Part shown: positions 1 through 8,030 of the stretch, piece by piece | Numbering within the stretch: position 1 is the stretch's first letter | Layout: each line of letters starts with the position of its first letter | From: G963663315 sp963663315 | GTDB taxonomy: Bacteria; Pseudomonadota; Gammaproteobacteria; Arenicellales; Poriferihabitantaceae | Assembly (NCBI GenBank): GCA_963663315.1 | Contig: OY760176.1 | Location: 930,001 to 994,000 of the forward strand | Length of the DNA: 64,000 nucleotides | Reading direction: 5' to 3' | Notes under the pieces: model-generated | Databases searched by the model: none | Told to the model about the DNA's origin: nothing | The model's input: only the letters and a program-made list of their open reading frames with translations | Made by a program: the position numbers and the translations under genes

Positions 1-755
1 TTTCACATGGCAATACCGATATGACTTTGTGGGCACGGGGCATCGTCATGGGATCGGACTGGGACGTTGAGGTCAGTGAACCCGATGTCGCACCGCTGCA
101 GATTCAGGGTCCGTCGGCGCTCGGCGTGATGCGAAAGATCTGCAATGCTGATCTAGAGGGCATGAAAAACTACACCTGCATCGTTACCGAAGTCGCCGGG
201 CAGCCCGCGGTAGTTTCGCGCACTGGCTGGAGTGGTGGTTTCGGTTTTGAAGTATTCCCCTACTCCAGCGAGCGAGCGCTCGAGTTGTGGCAGGCGATTC
301 TTGATGCCGGCGAGGAATTCGGTATCAAGGTGACCGGGCCGATTGTCGGGCGCGCCATCGAACGTGGTGTTACTGATTCGAGTTACTACAATAATTCCGA
401 TATGAATCCGCTGGAGGAACTGAGCGCGCATCTGGTCGATGTCGACAAGCCGGCTGACTATATCGGCAAAGCAGCATTACAGGAAATTCAACGACAGGGT
501 GTAAAGCGGCGCTCGGTGGGGCTATTGTTCAGCAACGACGTACCACGGCTTGAATGGAGTTGGGACCTGACCGACCCACGTGGTAACCCAGGCGAGGTGC
601 GTTGGGCGATTTATTCTTTCGCGCTAAACCAATACATCGGAATCGGCCTGGTAGATCACGAGGTCGAAATCGGTGAAATGCTCGACATCGAGCATCCGCG
701 CGGCAGTTGCCAGGCGGAAGTAACACAGGTGCCTTTCGTCGATCGCTCGAGCTGA
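1..755 (+). CDS. DmdA/GcvT-like tetrahydrofolate-dependent methyltransferase family protein, 5' end missing
   Basis: The frame is open from the first base of the window, so the N-terminal part lies outside; the first in-frame ATG (21) is internal. The visible 250 residues are the second half of a GcvT-type aminomethyltransferase: the EPDVAPLQIQGP stretch, a GWSGGFGFEVF strand, an NSDMNPLEE segment and DYIGKAAL are family hallmarks. From memory, the DMSP demethylase DmdA has the same EPDV-PL-QGP and NDM-type motifs, so this is nearer to DmdA and the O-demethylating relatives than to true glycine-cleavage T protein; the exact methyl donor cannot be decided. The C-terminal half is where the family binds folate. 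An oxidoreductase starts 8 bases after the stop, suggesting an operon. The gene is GC-rich compared with the rest of the window. Confidence 0.8.
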   Translation, partial: SHGNTDMTLWARGIVMGSDWDVEVSEPDVAPLQIQGPSALGVMRKICNADLEGMKNYTCIVTEVAGQPAVVSRTGWSGGFGFEVFPYSSERALELWQAILDAGEEFGIKVTGPIVGRAIERGVTDSSYYNNSDMNPLEELSAHLVDVDKPADYIGKAALQEIQRQGVKRRSVGLLFSNDVPRLEWSWDLTDPRGNPGEVRWAIYSFALNQYIGIGLVDHEVEIGEMLDIEHPRGSCQAEVTQVPFVDRSS

Positions 756-763
756 GCAGAGTC

Positions 764-1363
764 ATGCGCGTACTGGCGGTACTTTGTCATCCCGACCCCG
801 ATTCGTTCAGCGGCGCCCTACTCGACCGGTTTGTTGCCGGCATCGAAGACGCAGGCCATGACTGTGAAGTCGCCGACCTCTACCGCGAGGGCTTCGACCC
901 GGTCATGAGCATGCGCGACCTGCAGCAATTCGACGGCGTGCCGATGCCGCCGGACGTACTCGCGGAACAGGCGCGCGTCGAGCAAAGCGACGCGCTGTGC
1001 CTGGTGTTCCCGATCTGGTGGTACGGTATGCCGGCGATGATGAAGGGCTGGCTCGACCGGGTCTGGTCCGCGGGATGGGCTTACCACAGGGAGCACGATC
1101 CCGAGGGCAGCCTGCTGAAACCTCGCCCCTGTACGCTGCTGGTACCCACCGGCGCGTCACGGAAACTGATGGACAAATGGGGTTATGATCGGGAAATCGA
1201 TCACCTGTGGCGCTATGGCGTGCTGGGTTACTGCGGCGTCGAACCGATCAGGATTCACCTGATGCTGGATGCCGGATGGGACCGGGGCGCCCATGCCGAC
1301 CACCTCGAAACCGCCTACCGGGCGGGGAAGGAAATCTATGAACCCGATAAGGAGAATGAATAG
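764..1363 (+). CDS. flavodoxin-fold NAD(P)H-dependent oxidoreductase
   Basis: A 199-residue protein of the NQO1/KefF/MdaB quinone-reductase superfamily, expected to bind FMN or FAD and pass two electrons from NAD(P)H to quinones or similar acceptors. The N-terminal MRVLAVLCHPDPDSFSGAL is the phosphate-binding strand-loop, and the FPIWWYGMPAMMKGWLDRV segment near residues 85-105 is the flavin-contact motif of this superfamily. The ATG at 764 is preferred over an upstream start inside the previous gene because the fold begins there. Its stop (TAG, 1361-1363) shares one base with the GTG start of the next gene, so translation is probably coupled. The physiological substrate is unknown; the neighbours suggest small methylated or amino compounds. 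Confidence 0.85.
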   Translation: MRVLAVLCHPDPDSFSGALLDRFVAGIEDAGHDCEVADLYREGFDPVMSMRDLQQFDGVPMPPDVLAEQARVEQSDALCLVFPIWWYGMPAMMKGWLDRVWSAGWAYHREHDPEGSLLKPRPCTLLVPTGASRKLMDKWGYDREIDHLWRYGVLGYCGVEPIRIHLMLDAGWDRGAHADHLETAYRAGKEIYEPDKENE

Positions 1364-2373
1364 TGGCAAAAGTGACCTTTCGCCTGCTCAATCGAGACGA
1401 AGTGCAAACCGTGATGCCGCCAATGAGCAAAATCATGGAAGTCATCGAGGAAGGTCTGGAAGCCCATGGATGCTCAAAGGTGGTATTGCCCCCGAAGTCC
1501 CACATTGATTTGGACAACCGGTACAACGGACATTTCAATATCCTGGTGGGATGGGCCGGTCCCGTTGATACCGCAGGCGTTAAGGTCGTTGGCGATTATG
1601 TCGACAATTACAAACATGGCCTGCCTTCGGAGGTTGGGCTCCTGACTCTCTATGAGCCGCGGATCGGTATTCCGAAGGCGATCATGGATGCGACCGATCT
1701 GACGACACACAGAACCGGCGCGGTGACCGGCATTGGAGTCAAATACCTGGCTCCAAAATCTTCAACCATCATAGGACACCTCGGCGCCCGCGGGACAGCA
1801 TTCTCGAATATCGAGGCGCTTGGCCACCTGTTCGATATCCAGGAGGTCCGAATCAACAGTAAGCGCCCTGAAACACGTGAAAAACTCGCGGCGGAAATTC
1901 GCGAAAAACTGTCCTTGAATGCCGTTGCCGTCGCATCCGCGGAAGAAACGGTCAGAAATGCTGATATTGTCATCGAGGCAACTCGGCTGGAAAAGCCAAT
2001 GGTTCTCATCGAGGACGAATGGCTGAAACCAAATTGCCTGCTCATTACCTATGGCTGGGTCATGGCGACGGATCCCGCGACCGTCGAACGCGCATCAAAA
2101 ATTGTCGTTGATGACTGGGAGCAATGCTGCAAGGGCGGACAGTTGTTTCCGCTTATCGAGAGCGGCAACCTGACACGTGAAAAAATTCACGGCGAGATCG
2201 GTGAAATTGTGGCAGGCGCGGCCAGCGGCCGCGAGGATACCGACGGCACCATCATTTTTTGGCATCGCGGATTTGCGATCAGCGACATCATGCTCGGCAG
2301 TCGAATTCTCAGCAGAGCGGAATCGCGGGAGGTTGGTTCCGCCACGACCCTGTTTGATCGGGCGGACGAGTAA
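1363..2373 (+). CDS. ornithine cyclodeaminase / mu-crystallin family protein
   Basis: A 336-residue member of the OCD/mu-crystallin family, NAD(P)-dependent enzymes that act on amino or imino acids (ornithine cyclodeaminase, alanine dehydrogenase, ketimine reductase). The middle carries the family pattern MDATDLTTHRTGAVTGIG (about 108-125) followed by a Rossmann entry IIGHLGARG (136-144). The start is GTG, overlapping the previous stop as TAGTG; AAGGAG at 1349-1354 gives a good ribosome site about 8 bases upstream. The family prediction is firm, the substrate is not: the dinucleotide loop differs from the usual GxGxQ form. It ends a three-gene co-directional run with the methyltransferase and the flavin reductase. 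Confidence 0.85.
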   Translation: MAKVTFRLLNRDEVQTVMPPMSKIMEVIEEGLEAHGCSKVVLPPKSHIDLDNRYNGHFNILVGWAGPVDTAGVKVVGDYVDNYKHGLPSEVGLLTLYEPRIGIPKAIMDATDLTTHRTGAVTGIGVKYLAPKSSTIIGHLGARGTAFSNIEALGHLFDIQEVRINSKRPETREKLAAEIREKLSLNAVAVASAEETVRNADIVIEATRLEKPMVLIEDEWLKPNCLLITYGWVMATDPATVERASKIVVDDWEQCCKGGQLFPLIESGNLTREKIHGEIGEIVAGAASGREDTDGTIIFWHRGFAISDIMLGSRILSRAESREVGSATTLFDRADE

Positions 2374-2387
2374 GGGTACTTGTATTT

Positions 2388-2867
2388 ATGGATGGCATCG
2401 AACAGAAAACCCGGTTTTACCGGATCGAAGGCCCGACCTGGGTCTTAGCTCTGGCGTTATATAGTGCATGGATAGGTCTACTTTGGTTTCATGACAACTT
2501 ACCCTAGTGGGTTTTAGCCCCGGCTGCCGCCTATGTCACAGCCCTGCATTTCAGTTTCCAGCATGAGGCCATCCACGGTTGGCGCAGTTGCTCCCGCTGG
2601 CTACGTCATGTCCTTGTCTGGCCGCCCATCGGGTTGTGGTGGCCTTTTGCCATCTATCGTCGCAGTCACAGCCGCCACCATCGCAACGCAGATATCACCT
2701 ATCCGGGTCAGGATACGGAAAGCGTCTATCACAAAGCGAGTGATTGGGATGGTTGTGCGCCCTGGTACCGTAGGGAGCAATGGAACGAGTGTCCGCTTCG
2801 TGCCGAATTCGGAAATGGTGGGCATAGAATTACTCCTTTTCCGCGAAGGTCTGAAAAGTGGAAATAG
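2388..2867 (+). pseudogene. fatty acid desaturase pseudogene (in-frame stop, truncated)
   Basis: Reading from ATG 2388 in one frame gives a plausible membrane desaturase N-terminus, a TAG at 2505-2507, and then the same frame continues with a clear HEAIHG histidine box and, further on, YRRSHSRHH and a DTESVY segment. These are the first two histidine boxes of membrane fatty-acid desaturases, which bind a di-iron centre. The frame ends at 2867 after about 160 codons; the family is usually around 300 residues or more, so the third histidine box and the last membrane pair are missing. No frameshift is needed to join both parts, so the inactivation looks recent. Read-through of the TAG cannot be excluded but would still give a truncated protein. 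Confidence 0.75.
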
Positions 2868-3012
2868 TGACGGTTAGCCAAATATTACTTAATGTCCGCT
2901 CTTAGCCGGGTGCAATCTGACAGTGGACCGAGTTGTGTCCTAGTTTTGCACGTATTGTAAGCGGACGCCGATTAGAGCGCCCTATTCCATAAAAGAGGAT
3001 ACATCAGTATAA
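2868..3012. other. intergenic, nothing recognised
   Basis: Short stretch between the desaturase pseudogene and the first dehydrogenase copy. No coding similarity, repeat or terminator-like hairpin with a T-run is seen. Confidence 0.4.
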
Positions 3013-5467
3013 TGTTTTTGGTCATGCTACACCCCTGGGGAGTGTATTTTCGGGATCGAACAAGCAGGGTTTACAGACAATGGCGCGGGTTGATTGGCCG
3101 ATCAACAGCACTTCCAGAATGGCACCTTCGGCGGCATGTGCTGGATTGACATAGGCCATGGCGAGGTTTTTTTGCGTCCGATAACCCCATGCTGCCGAGG
3201 TGATCGAGCCGACGGGTTTTCCATCAAGGAAGACGCCTTCACCTAGTTGCGCCGGGGCGTGTGTGCTGTCCAGCTTTAGAAGCACCCTCTGTTTGCGGTT
3301 TCCGGCAGATATCCGGGCTTTCAAGCCTGCTTTTCCGGGAAACTCCTTGCGCATGTCAACAAAGCGATCCAATCCGGCCTCGACCGGGTTGAACTCAGTG
3401 ATGAAGTCGCTCTTCCAGTGTCCATAACCCTTTTCCATTCGCATGGAATCAATGGCATACATCCCGAAATGGGTCAGGCCGAAGGCTTCACCCGCCTTTC
3501 GGAGGATTTCATAGGCGGCATAAAGTTGTGAGTTTGGAACATGCAACTCGAAAGCCTGCTCACCCGAATAGCTGATGGCGATCGCCAGCGCCTCAACATG
3601 GCCAATGAAGCAGGGTTGCGCGGTAAGCAAGGGGAAGTCGGGCTGCCCCCATTTTGTTCGCGGGGACACTGCCGCCAGCAGGTTACGGGTTTTGGGGCCT
3701 GCGATGACCAGCAGCGTGTGCGTGTTGGTGTGGCTTTCGACGCGGATGTCTGACCCTTCCGGCAAACGTTCGGTCAGCCAGTCCATATCGTGATATTCGG
3801 CTGTGGCCGCGGAGCCATAGAAGATGTCGTCACCAGGCAACGGGACAATCGTCGCTTCTCCCGAGATGTTGCCCTTGTCGGTGAGAAAATAACACAGGCT
3901 GGCTTTGCCGGTATTGCTGGATACTGGTGAGCAGGTCAGGCCGCTGAGCCAGTACAAGGCATCCGTCCCGCTGATCCTGAAATGGTTGAAGCCCGATAGT
4001 TCCGCAAGTCCCGCATTCCTGGTCAGCGCTTTGATTTCCGCGCCCACTACGCTGTGCCAGTTCTGGAACGCATAACCATGGCTTTCGACAAATTCTGCAT
4101 CGGGTTTATAAAATGTGGTCCGCTCCCAGCCGTTGACCAAGCCAAATTCCGCGCCCCGCTCTTTAAGTACCGGATAAAGCGGTGAGGCCTTGGCGGGCCT
4201 CCCGGCTGGGCGATGTTCATCAGGCAGGCGCCAACGAAATTCGTGCTGATAATCCTCAATGGATTTAAGCGCCGTGTACTCGGTGTTGGCGAAGCTGGTA
4301 ATGCGGCGCGGATCAAGTTGCCAGGTATCCCATTCCGTTTCACCATGTACCATCATCTGGGCCAGCATCTTGCCATAGCCACCACCTTCGCCGATGCCGA
4401 CGCGCAGACCGTTCATCGACCAGCAATTGCGAATGCCCGGTTGCTTACCCACCAGCGGTCCTGCATCCGCGGCATAGGAGATCGGGCCATTGACCACTGC
4501 CTTGATGCCAACTTCCTGCAAACAAGGCAGACGAGCAAAGATCGGCTCCATCCTGGGCAGCAGCCGATCAAGATCATCGGGGCAAAGCGCACTGACGAAA
4601 TCCGGATCGATGCCGTCCATACCAAAGGTTTTACAATCGTGTTCGTAAACACCTACCAAAAGCCCCTTCTTTTCCTGGCGCATATAGAAGGTATCGCGCG
4701 GACAGCGCACCATGGGAATGCGGTCGTCGCGGACTGTCAGATCGGGAATATCCTCGGTGATGAAATACATGTGCTCCATCGCAATGACAGGGTATTTAAT
4801 GCCCATCAACGCACCCACCTCGTTCACTCGATAACCAGCGGCGACGACAATATGTTCGGTAGTGACCTTACCATTGTCGGTCGTTACCAGCCATTCGCCG
4901 TTTGGCTTCTGGGCCAGCCCCGTTACAGGCGTATTTCTATGAATGATGGCCCCTGCCCTGCGTGATCGCGCGGCCAGTGCCTGACACAGTTGTGCGGGGT
5001 CAATGTCACCATCTCTTTCGTCCCAAAGGGCTGCCAGAACACCGTTGATATTCAGAAAGGGATTGCGCTGCTTTGCTTCTGCTGCGTCAAGCAGGTCGAA
5101 TTCCAGCCCCAACCCTTTGGCAACCGACATAATGTGGTGCGCCTCATCTACATGGGTCTGGTTGGTCAGCAGGCGCATGCCTCCGGTGGAATAGTGATAG
5201 TTAATCGGATAGAGCGGATCATCGGCCAGTTCTTTATAGAGCTTGATCGTATAGTCACGCAGCAGGAGGAGGAGCTGGTTGAAGGCCAGGCTCGGGCATT
5301 GTGCGGCAGAATGCCAAGTTGTTCCCGAGGTGAGTTCGTTACGCTCCAATAGAACGATATCGTTCCAGCCTTCCTGGATCAAATGGTAAAGGGCTGATAA
5401 GCCACCGATGCCGCCTCCGATAATGACAACACGGGCATGTGATTTCATATTCGGTCTCAGAACAGTA
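3013..5467 (-). repeat. direct repeat copy 1 (dehydrogenase duplication)
   Basis: This segment and 13466-15919 are direct repeats on the same strand. Each holds one complete 808-residue dehydrogenase gene plus about 10-20 bases of conserved flank on each side (the ATTCGRTCTCAGAACAG leader and the end before TCATGCTACACC). Beyond these points the flanks differ. Confidence 0.85.
3022..5448 (-). CDS. dimethylglycine/sarcosine dehydrogenase-like FAD enzyme with GcvT-type C-terminal domain (copy 1)
   Basis: An 808-residue two-part flavoenzyme. The N-terminal DAO-type FAD domain opens with VVIIGGGIGGLSALYHL (dinucleotide-binding loop) and has TSGTTWHSAAQ with His46, matching the position of the covalently flavinylated histidine in dimethylglycine dehydrogenases. 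The second half (about 440-800) is a GcvT-like folate domain, which in this family captures the released one-carbon unit as methylene-tetrahydrofolate. Demethylation of dimethylglycine, sarcosine or a related N-methyl compound is the likely reaction; the substrate is inferred only from family. By hand count the protein differs from the second copy (13474-15900) at about 50 positions with no gaps. An IS3 element ends 60 bases upstream of its start and may have replaced its promoter region. Confidence 0.88.
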   Translation of the reverse strand: MKSHARVVIIGGGIGGLSALYHLIQEGWNDIVLLERNELTSGTTWHSAAQCPSLAFNQLLLLLRDYTIKLYKELADDPLYPINYHYSTGGMRLLTNQTHVDEAHHIMSVAKGLGLEFDLLDAAEAKQRNPFLNINGVLAALWDERDGDIDPAQLCQALAARSRRAGAIIHRNTPVTGLAQKPNGEWLVTTDNGKVTTEHIVVAAGYRVNEVGALMGIKYPVIAMEHMYFITEDIPDLTVRDDRIPMVRCPRDTFYMRQEKKGLLVGVYEHDCKTFGMDGIDPDFVSALCPDDLDRLLPRMEPIFARLPCLQEVGIKAVVNGPISYAADAGPLVGKQPGIRNCWSMNGLRVGIGEGGGYGKMLAQMMVHGETEWDTWQLDPRRITSFANTEYTALKSIEDYQHEFRWRLPDEHRPAGRPAKASPLYPVLKERGAEFGLVNGWERTTFYKPDAEFVESHGYAFQNWHSVVGAEIKALTRNAGLAELSGFNHFRISGTDALYWLSGLTCSPVSSNTGKASLCYFLTDKGNISGEATIVPLPGDDIFYGSAATAEYHDMDWLTERLPEGSDIRVESHTNTHTLLVIAGPKTRNLLAAVSPRTKWGQPDFPLLTAQPCFIGHVEALAIAISYSGEQAFELHVPNSQLYAAYEILRKAGEAFGLTHFGMYAIDSMRMEKGYGHWKSDFITEFNPVEAGLDRFVDMRKEFPGKAGLKARISAGNRKQRVLLKLDSTHAPAQLGEGVFLDGKPVGSITSAAWGYRTQKNLAMAYVNPAHAAEGAILEVLLIGQSTRAIVCKPCLFDPENTLPRGVA

Positions 5468-5508
5468 GGTATGAAGTGGCCTAGATTGTCTATACAGAAG
5501 AAAACATT

Positions 5509-5522
5509 CTATAAGTGGATAA
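5509..5522 (+). repeat. IS terminal inverted repeat, left
   Basis: CTATAAGTGGATAA, a perfect 14/14 inverted match to 6708-6721; it lies 10 bases outside the stop of orfB. Confidence 0.85.
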
Positions 5523-5532
5523 ACAATGGCCG

Positions 5533-6378
5533 TTAAGCTGCTTCCAGAGCAGTTAGCGAAGTGTAGTAAACCTGATCAGGTGGCAGTCTGTCAATCGATG
5601 AATGTGGACGCCGTTGATTGTAAAACTTTATGTAGTTCTCAATCTTAGACCTGGCTTCTGAAACAGTATCATATCCGTGTAAATAGACATGCTCATATTT
5701 GATAGTTTTCCACAGCCGTTCCACAAACACATTATCCCGCCAAGCGCCTTTACCATCCATACTGATCTGAATGTCGTTATCTTTTAGCAATTGGGTAAAC
5801 ATTTGGCTGGTAAATTGACTGCCCTGATCGGTATTCATGATTTTCGGACAACCGTGTTTTTCAATGGCTTCGTTCACCGCATCCAAACAAAAATAGGTAT
5901 CCATGGTAATCGAGAGTTTGGATGACAGCACCTTTCTGGAATACCAGTCCATCACACAGGTTAAATACACAAACCCACGCGCCATGGGGATATAGGTAAT
6001 ATCCATGGCCCATACCTGATTCGACTCCGTGATCGGTAGATGTCGTAATAGATAGGGATATACCTTATGCCCTGGATGGCGTTTTGTGGTTCTGGGCTTA
6101 CGATACAAGGCTTCAATGCCCATTTTACGCATGACCGTACCGATATGGGTACGACCTACCGTAAACCCTTCAAGGCGCAACATATCGCGTAACATTCGAG
6201 CCCCTGCGAATGGATAGTCCAAATGCAAACGATCCATTCGTTTCATCAATGTCTGGTCGTGTTCACTGATCGGATGGGGTAGATAATAAACACTACTGCG
6301 ACTGAACCCCAATGATTTCGCTTGTTGGGTGAGCGATAAACCGTGATTCAGATCAATCATCTTTTTGCGCTCAACCAC
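5533..6378 (-). CDS. IS3-family transposase orfB (DDE integrase)
   Basis: A 281-residue rve-type integrase. The N-terminal part carries an HTH_21-like segment (HLDYPFAGARMLRDML), and the catalytic core shows the DDE triad in WAMDITYIP, NTDQGSQFTS and FVERLWKTIKYE, followed by the IS3-typical YNQRRPHSSIDRLPPDQVY ending. It overlaps orfA by 22 bases in the -1 frame. The overlap contains a run of five A followed by G (read on the minus strand), so the active transposase is probably an OrfAB fusion made by -1 frameshifting; independent initiation at the overlapping ATG is the alternative. Confidence 0.9.
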   Translation of the reverse strand: MVERKKMIDLNHGLSLTQQAKSLGFSRSSVYYLPHPISEHDQTLMKRMDRLHLDYPFAGARMLRDMLRLEGFTVGRTHIGTVMRKMGIEALYRKPRTTKRHPGHKVYPYLLRHLPITESNQVWAMDITYIPMARGFVYLTCVMDWYSRKVLSSKLSITMDTYFCLDAVNEAIEKHGCPKIMNTDQGSQFTSQMFTQLLKDNDIQISMDGKGAWRDNVFVERLWKTIKYEHVYLHGYDTVSEARSKIENYIKFYNQRRPHSSIDRLPPDQVYYTSLTALEAA

Positions 6379-6659
6379 CCGGCCTTGGTGAGCGCACCTT
6401 CTAAAAAATCAATCTCCAGGGCTTGTTCCCCTATCTTGGCATGGAGTTTTTTTAGATCTACCGAGGCTTCAGTAGTCACGCCACCGTCAAAGGCTTCGAC
6501 CGCCCGCTCCAGTAACTGATTCTTCCACTGCGTAATTTGATTTGCATGAACATCGAAGTGTTCTGTCAGCTCGGTGATCGTTTTGTCACCGCGTATTGCC
6601 GCTAGGGCTACTTTAGATTTAAACGCCGGTGAGTGATTCCGGCGGGGTCTTCTGGGCAT
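6357..6659 (-). CDS. IS3-family transposase orfA (HTH)
   Basis: A 100-residue DNA-binding subunit of the insertion sequence. It begins MPRRPRRNHSPAFKSKVAL and continues with a helix-turn-helix (TITELTEHFDVHANQITQWK, about 30-49) and a C-terminal leucine-zipper-like segment, the standard IS3 OrfA layout. It recognises the terminal repeats and joins OrfB through the frameshift described for that frame. It starts 49 bases inside the right terminal repeat. Confidence 0.9.
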   Translation of the reverse strand: MPRRPRRNHSPAFKSKVALAAIRGDKTITELTEHFDVHANQITQWKNQLLERAVEAFDGGVTTEASVDLKKLHAKIGEQALEIDFLEGALTKAGWLSAKR

Positions 6660-6707
6660 AATAAGCTCCTGTAATGACTCGCAGTATTCTGCGATTTTAA
6701 GTTAAGC

Positions 6708-6721
6708 TTATCCACTTATAG
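6708..6721 (-). repeat. IS terminal inverted repeat, right
   Basis: TTATCCACTTATAG on the plus strand, the exact complement of the left repeat at 5509-5522. Confidence 0.85.
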
Positions 6722-6798
6722 CACTGTGCAGTTTTTCGGGTCCACTTCTGTACTACGCACATTCGTCCGTAAATATACGCTAAGCTGGCTGGACTACA

Positions 6799-6859
6799 AA
6801 CGATCCAAGCCATCGATCCAGCGGCAATATCGACATTATCTTAGTAGCTGCTGAAATAA
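6799..6859 (-). pseudogene. remnant of a second sterol desaturase-like gene (3' end)
   Basis: About 59 bases align with 7041-7098, the codons for the last conserved segment of the adjacent sterol desaturase (FSCNYGSVDMPLDRWFGSF). Read on the minus strand it gives FSSY, a stop, VDI, then after one extra base PLDRWLGSF. The extra base and the stop show it is dead. The pattern suggests that two related desaturase genes once lay in tandem here and one decayed, with the IS3 element now at its edge. Confidence 0.6.
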
Positions 6860-6987
6860 AGGACGAAACCGCGGTGTATTCTTGCATGTTGCACGACTGG
6901 GGACTGCCGCCGGATTCGTACTGAGAATAGAATACTCGACTAGAAACAGCTCAGTGTCATTTCGGTAAATTCATCGCCCGGATATAA

Positions 6988-7998
6988 CTACCTGCCTCTC
7001 CTAAGCAGCCGCTTCGTCGCAGCCGATGTCCCGTCATTGAACGATCCAAACCACCGGTCCAAGGGCATATCGACGCTGCCGTAGTTACAGCTGAAATAGC
7101 GATGATGCAGCTGATGGAAAAAGGCCGCAATCGTGGTCCGATAATTTCCCAGGAACAGTTCCTGATAACCGGAGTGTGATGTCGCGGTCGCGAGCGTTAA
7201 CCAGTAAGCCAGGAATAACATATGCGTGGGATGCGATGGCACGACCAGCATGATAAAGAGGGAAGTTAAATACATCAGGTGTTCGACCGGGTGCATCGAA
7301 AAACCAGACCATGGGCCGATCGTGATGTTGCGGTGATGCACCGAATGAAAACGATCGTATAGCGGCTTCCAGTGCAGCAGGCGGTGTACCCAATAAAAGT
7401 GGAACGACTGCCAGACCGCGATCAGCGGAAACAACAACACAAACCAGACCGGGTTTTCGGCAAAGGTTATAGTGCGGACGACACCGTTGGCGTAAGCGAG
7501 CCACATAATGGTTTCGTAAACAGTCCAGATGGTGACACCGCTTACCAGGGTGTAAAAAACATTGTCCTTCAACTGATCGCCGCGAAAGAACCGGCGGTGT
7601 TTCGCTGTCGGCGTGCTGTGCATGTAACGTGTCTGGGTCCCCTGCTTGTTCCACGTGTACAGCCACAGGTGCAGCAAGGTGGCGAATGCAGTCATCATAA
7701 TGAAATTGCGCGCCCAGGTTGCGGCAACCCAGTCGACAGCCAGGGATTTCATGTCAACCAATGGTGGAACAAGCCAAAACCAGACACCCGTAGTAAGGAG
7801 TAGATAGAGCCCAAATTCGGTCACGGGTAGCCAGGCTCCCGCATACCACTTGACGATGGCGACCGGGTTTGGTGGAAACTCAAACAGTGGGGAGGTATTT
7901 ATCGGAATATCCGGATGCCAGTTCCAGCTTTTGCTTTCACCGGCCGGCATACCCGCCACCAACTCTTCTGCGCTATTTTCAGAAATACTGATTGCCAT
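6988..7998 (-). CDS. sterol desaturase / fatty acid hydroxylase superfamily protein
   Basis: A 336-residue integral membrane protein with the di-iron histidine clusters of the fatty-acid hydroxylase superfamily: HRLLH (205-209), HSVHH (218-222), and HQLHH (295-299) followed by the conserved MPLDRWFGSFNDGT end. Hydrophobic segments near 60-80, 98-115, 150-170, 183-200 and 242-272 fit a polytopic enzyme. Family members hydroxylate or desaturate lipid or sterol-like substrates with oxygen. It starts 32 bases downstream of the DddP-like gene and is probably co-transcribed with it. Its substrate is unknown; a second, shorter relative occurs at 19351-20145. Confidence 0.85.
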   Translation of the reverse strand: MAISISENSAEELVAGMPAGESKSWNWHPDIPINTSPLFEFPPNPVAIVKWYAGAWLPVTEFGLYLLLTTGVWFWLVPPLVDMKSLAVDWVAATWARNFIMMTAFATLLHLWLYTWNKQGTQTRYMHSTPTAKHRRFFRGDQLKDNVFYTLVSGVTIWTVYETIMWLAYANGVVRTITFAENPVWFVLLFPLIAVWQSFHFYWVHRLLHWKPLYDRFHSVHHRNITIGPWSGFSMHPVEHLMYLTSLFIMLVVPSHPTHMLFLAYWLTLATATSHSGYQELFLGNYRTTIAAFFHQLHHRYFSCNYGSVDMPLDRWFGSFNDGTSAATKRLLRRGR

Positions 7999-8030
7999 GG
8001 CTCGATTCTCTCAAAAAGTATGCGAATTTG

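Larger units (their letters stand above)
5509..6721 (-). mobile_element. IS3-family insertion sequence, 1213 bp
   Basis: A complete-looking IS3-family element: two overlapping minus-strand frames (orfA HTH, orfB DDE integrase) inside 14-base perfect terminal inverted repeats (CTATAAGTGGATAA at 5509-5522 and its complement at 6708-6721). The length is typical of the family. No matching 3-5 base target duplication is visible next to the repeats (left flank ACATT, right flank CACTG), so the insertion may be old or the flanks rearranged. Both reading frames are intact. Confidence 0.88.

Noticed and set aside
2533..2877. 114-codon frame overlapping the desaturase remnant
   Set aside because: The histidine boxes are in another frame, so this is a shadow.
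4213..4965. 250-codon plus-strand frame inside dehydrogenase copy 1
   Set aside because: Shadow of a long real gene; the paralogue has only shorter, broken counterparts.
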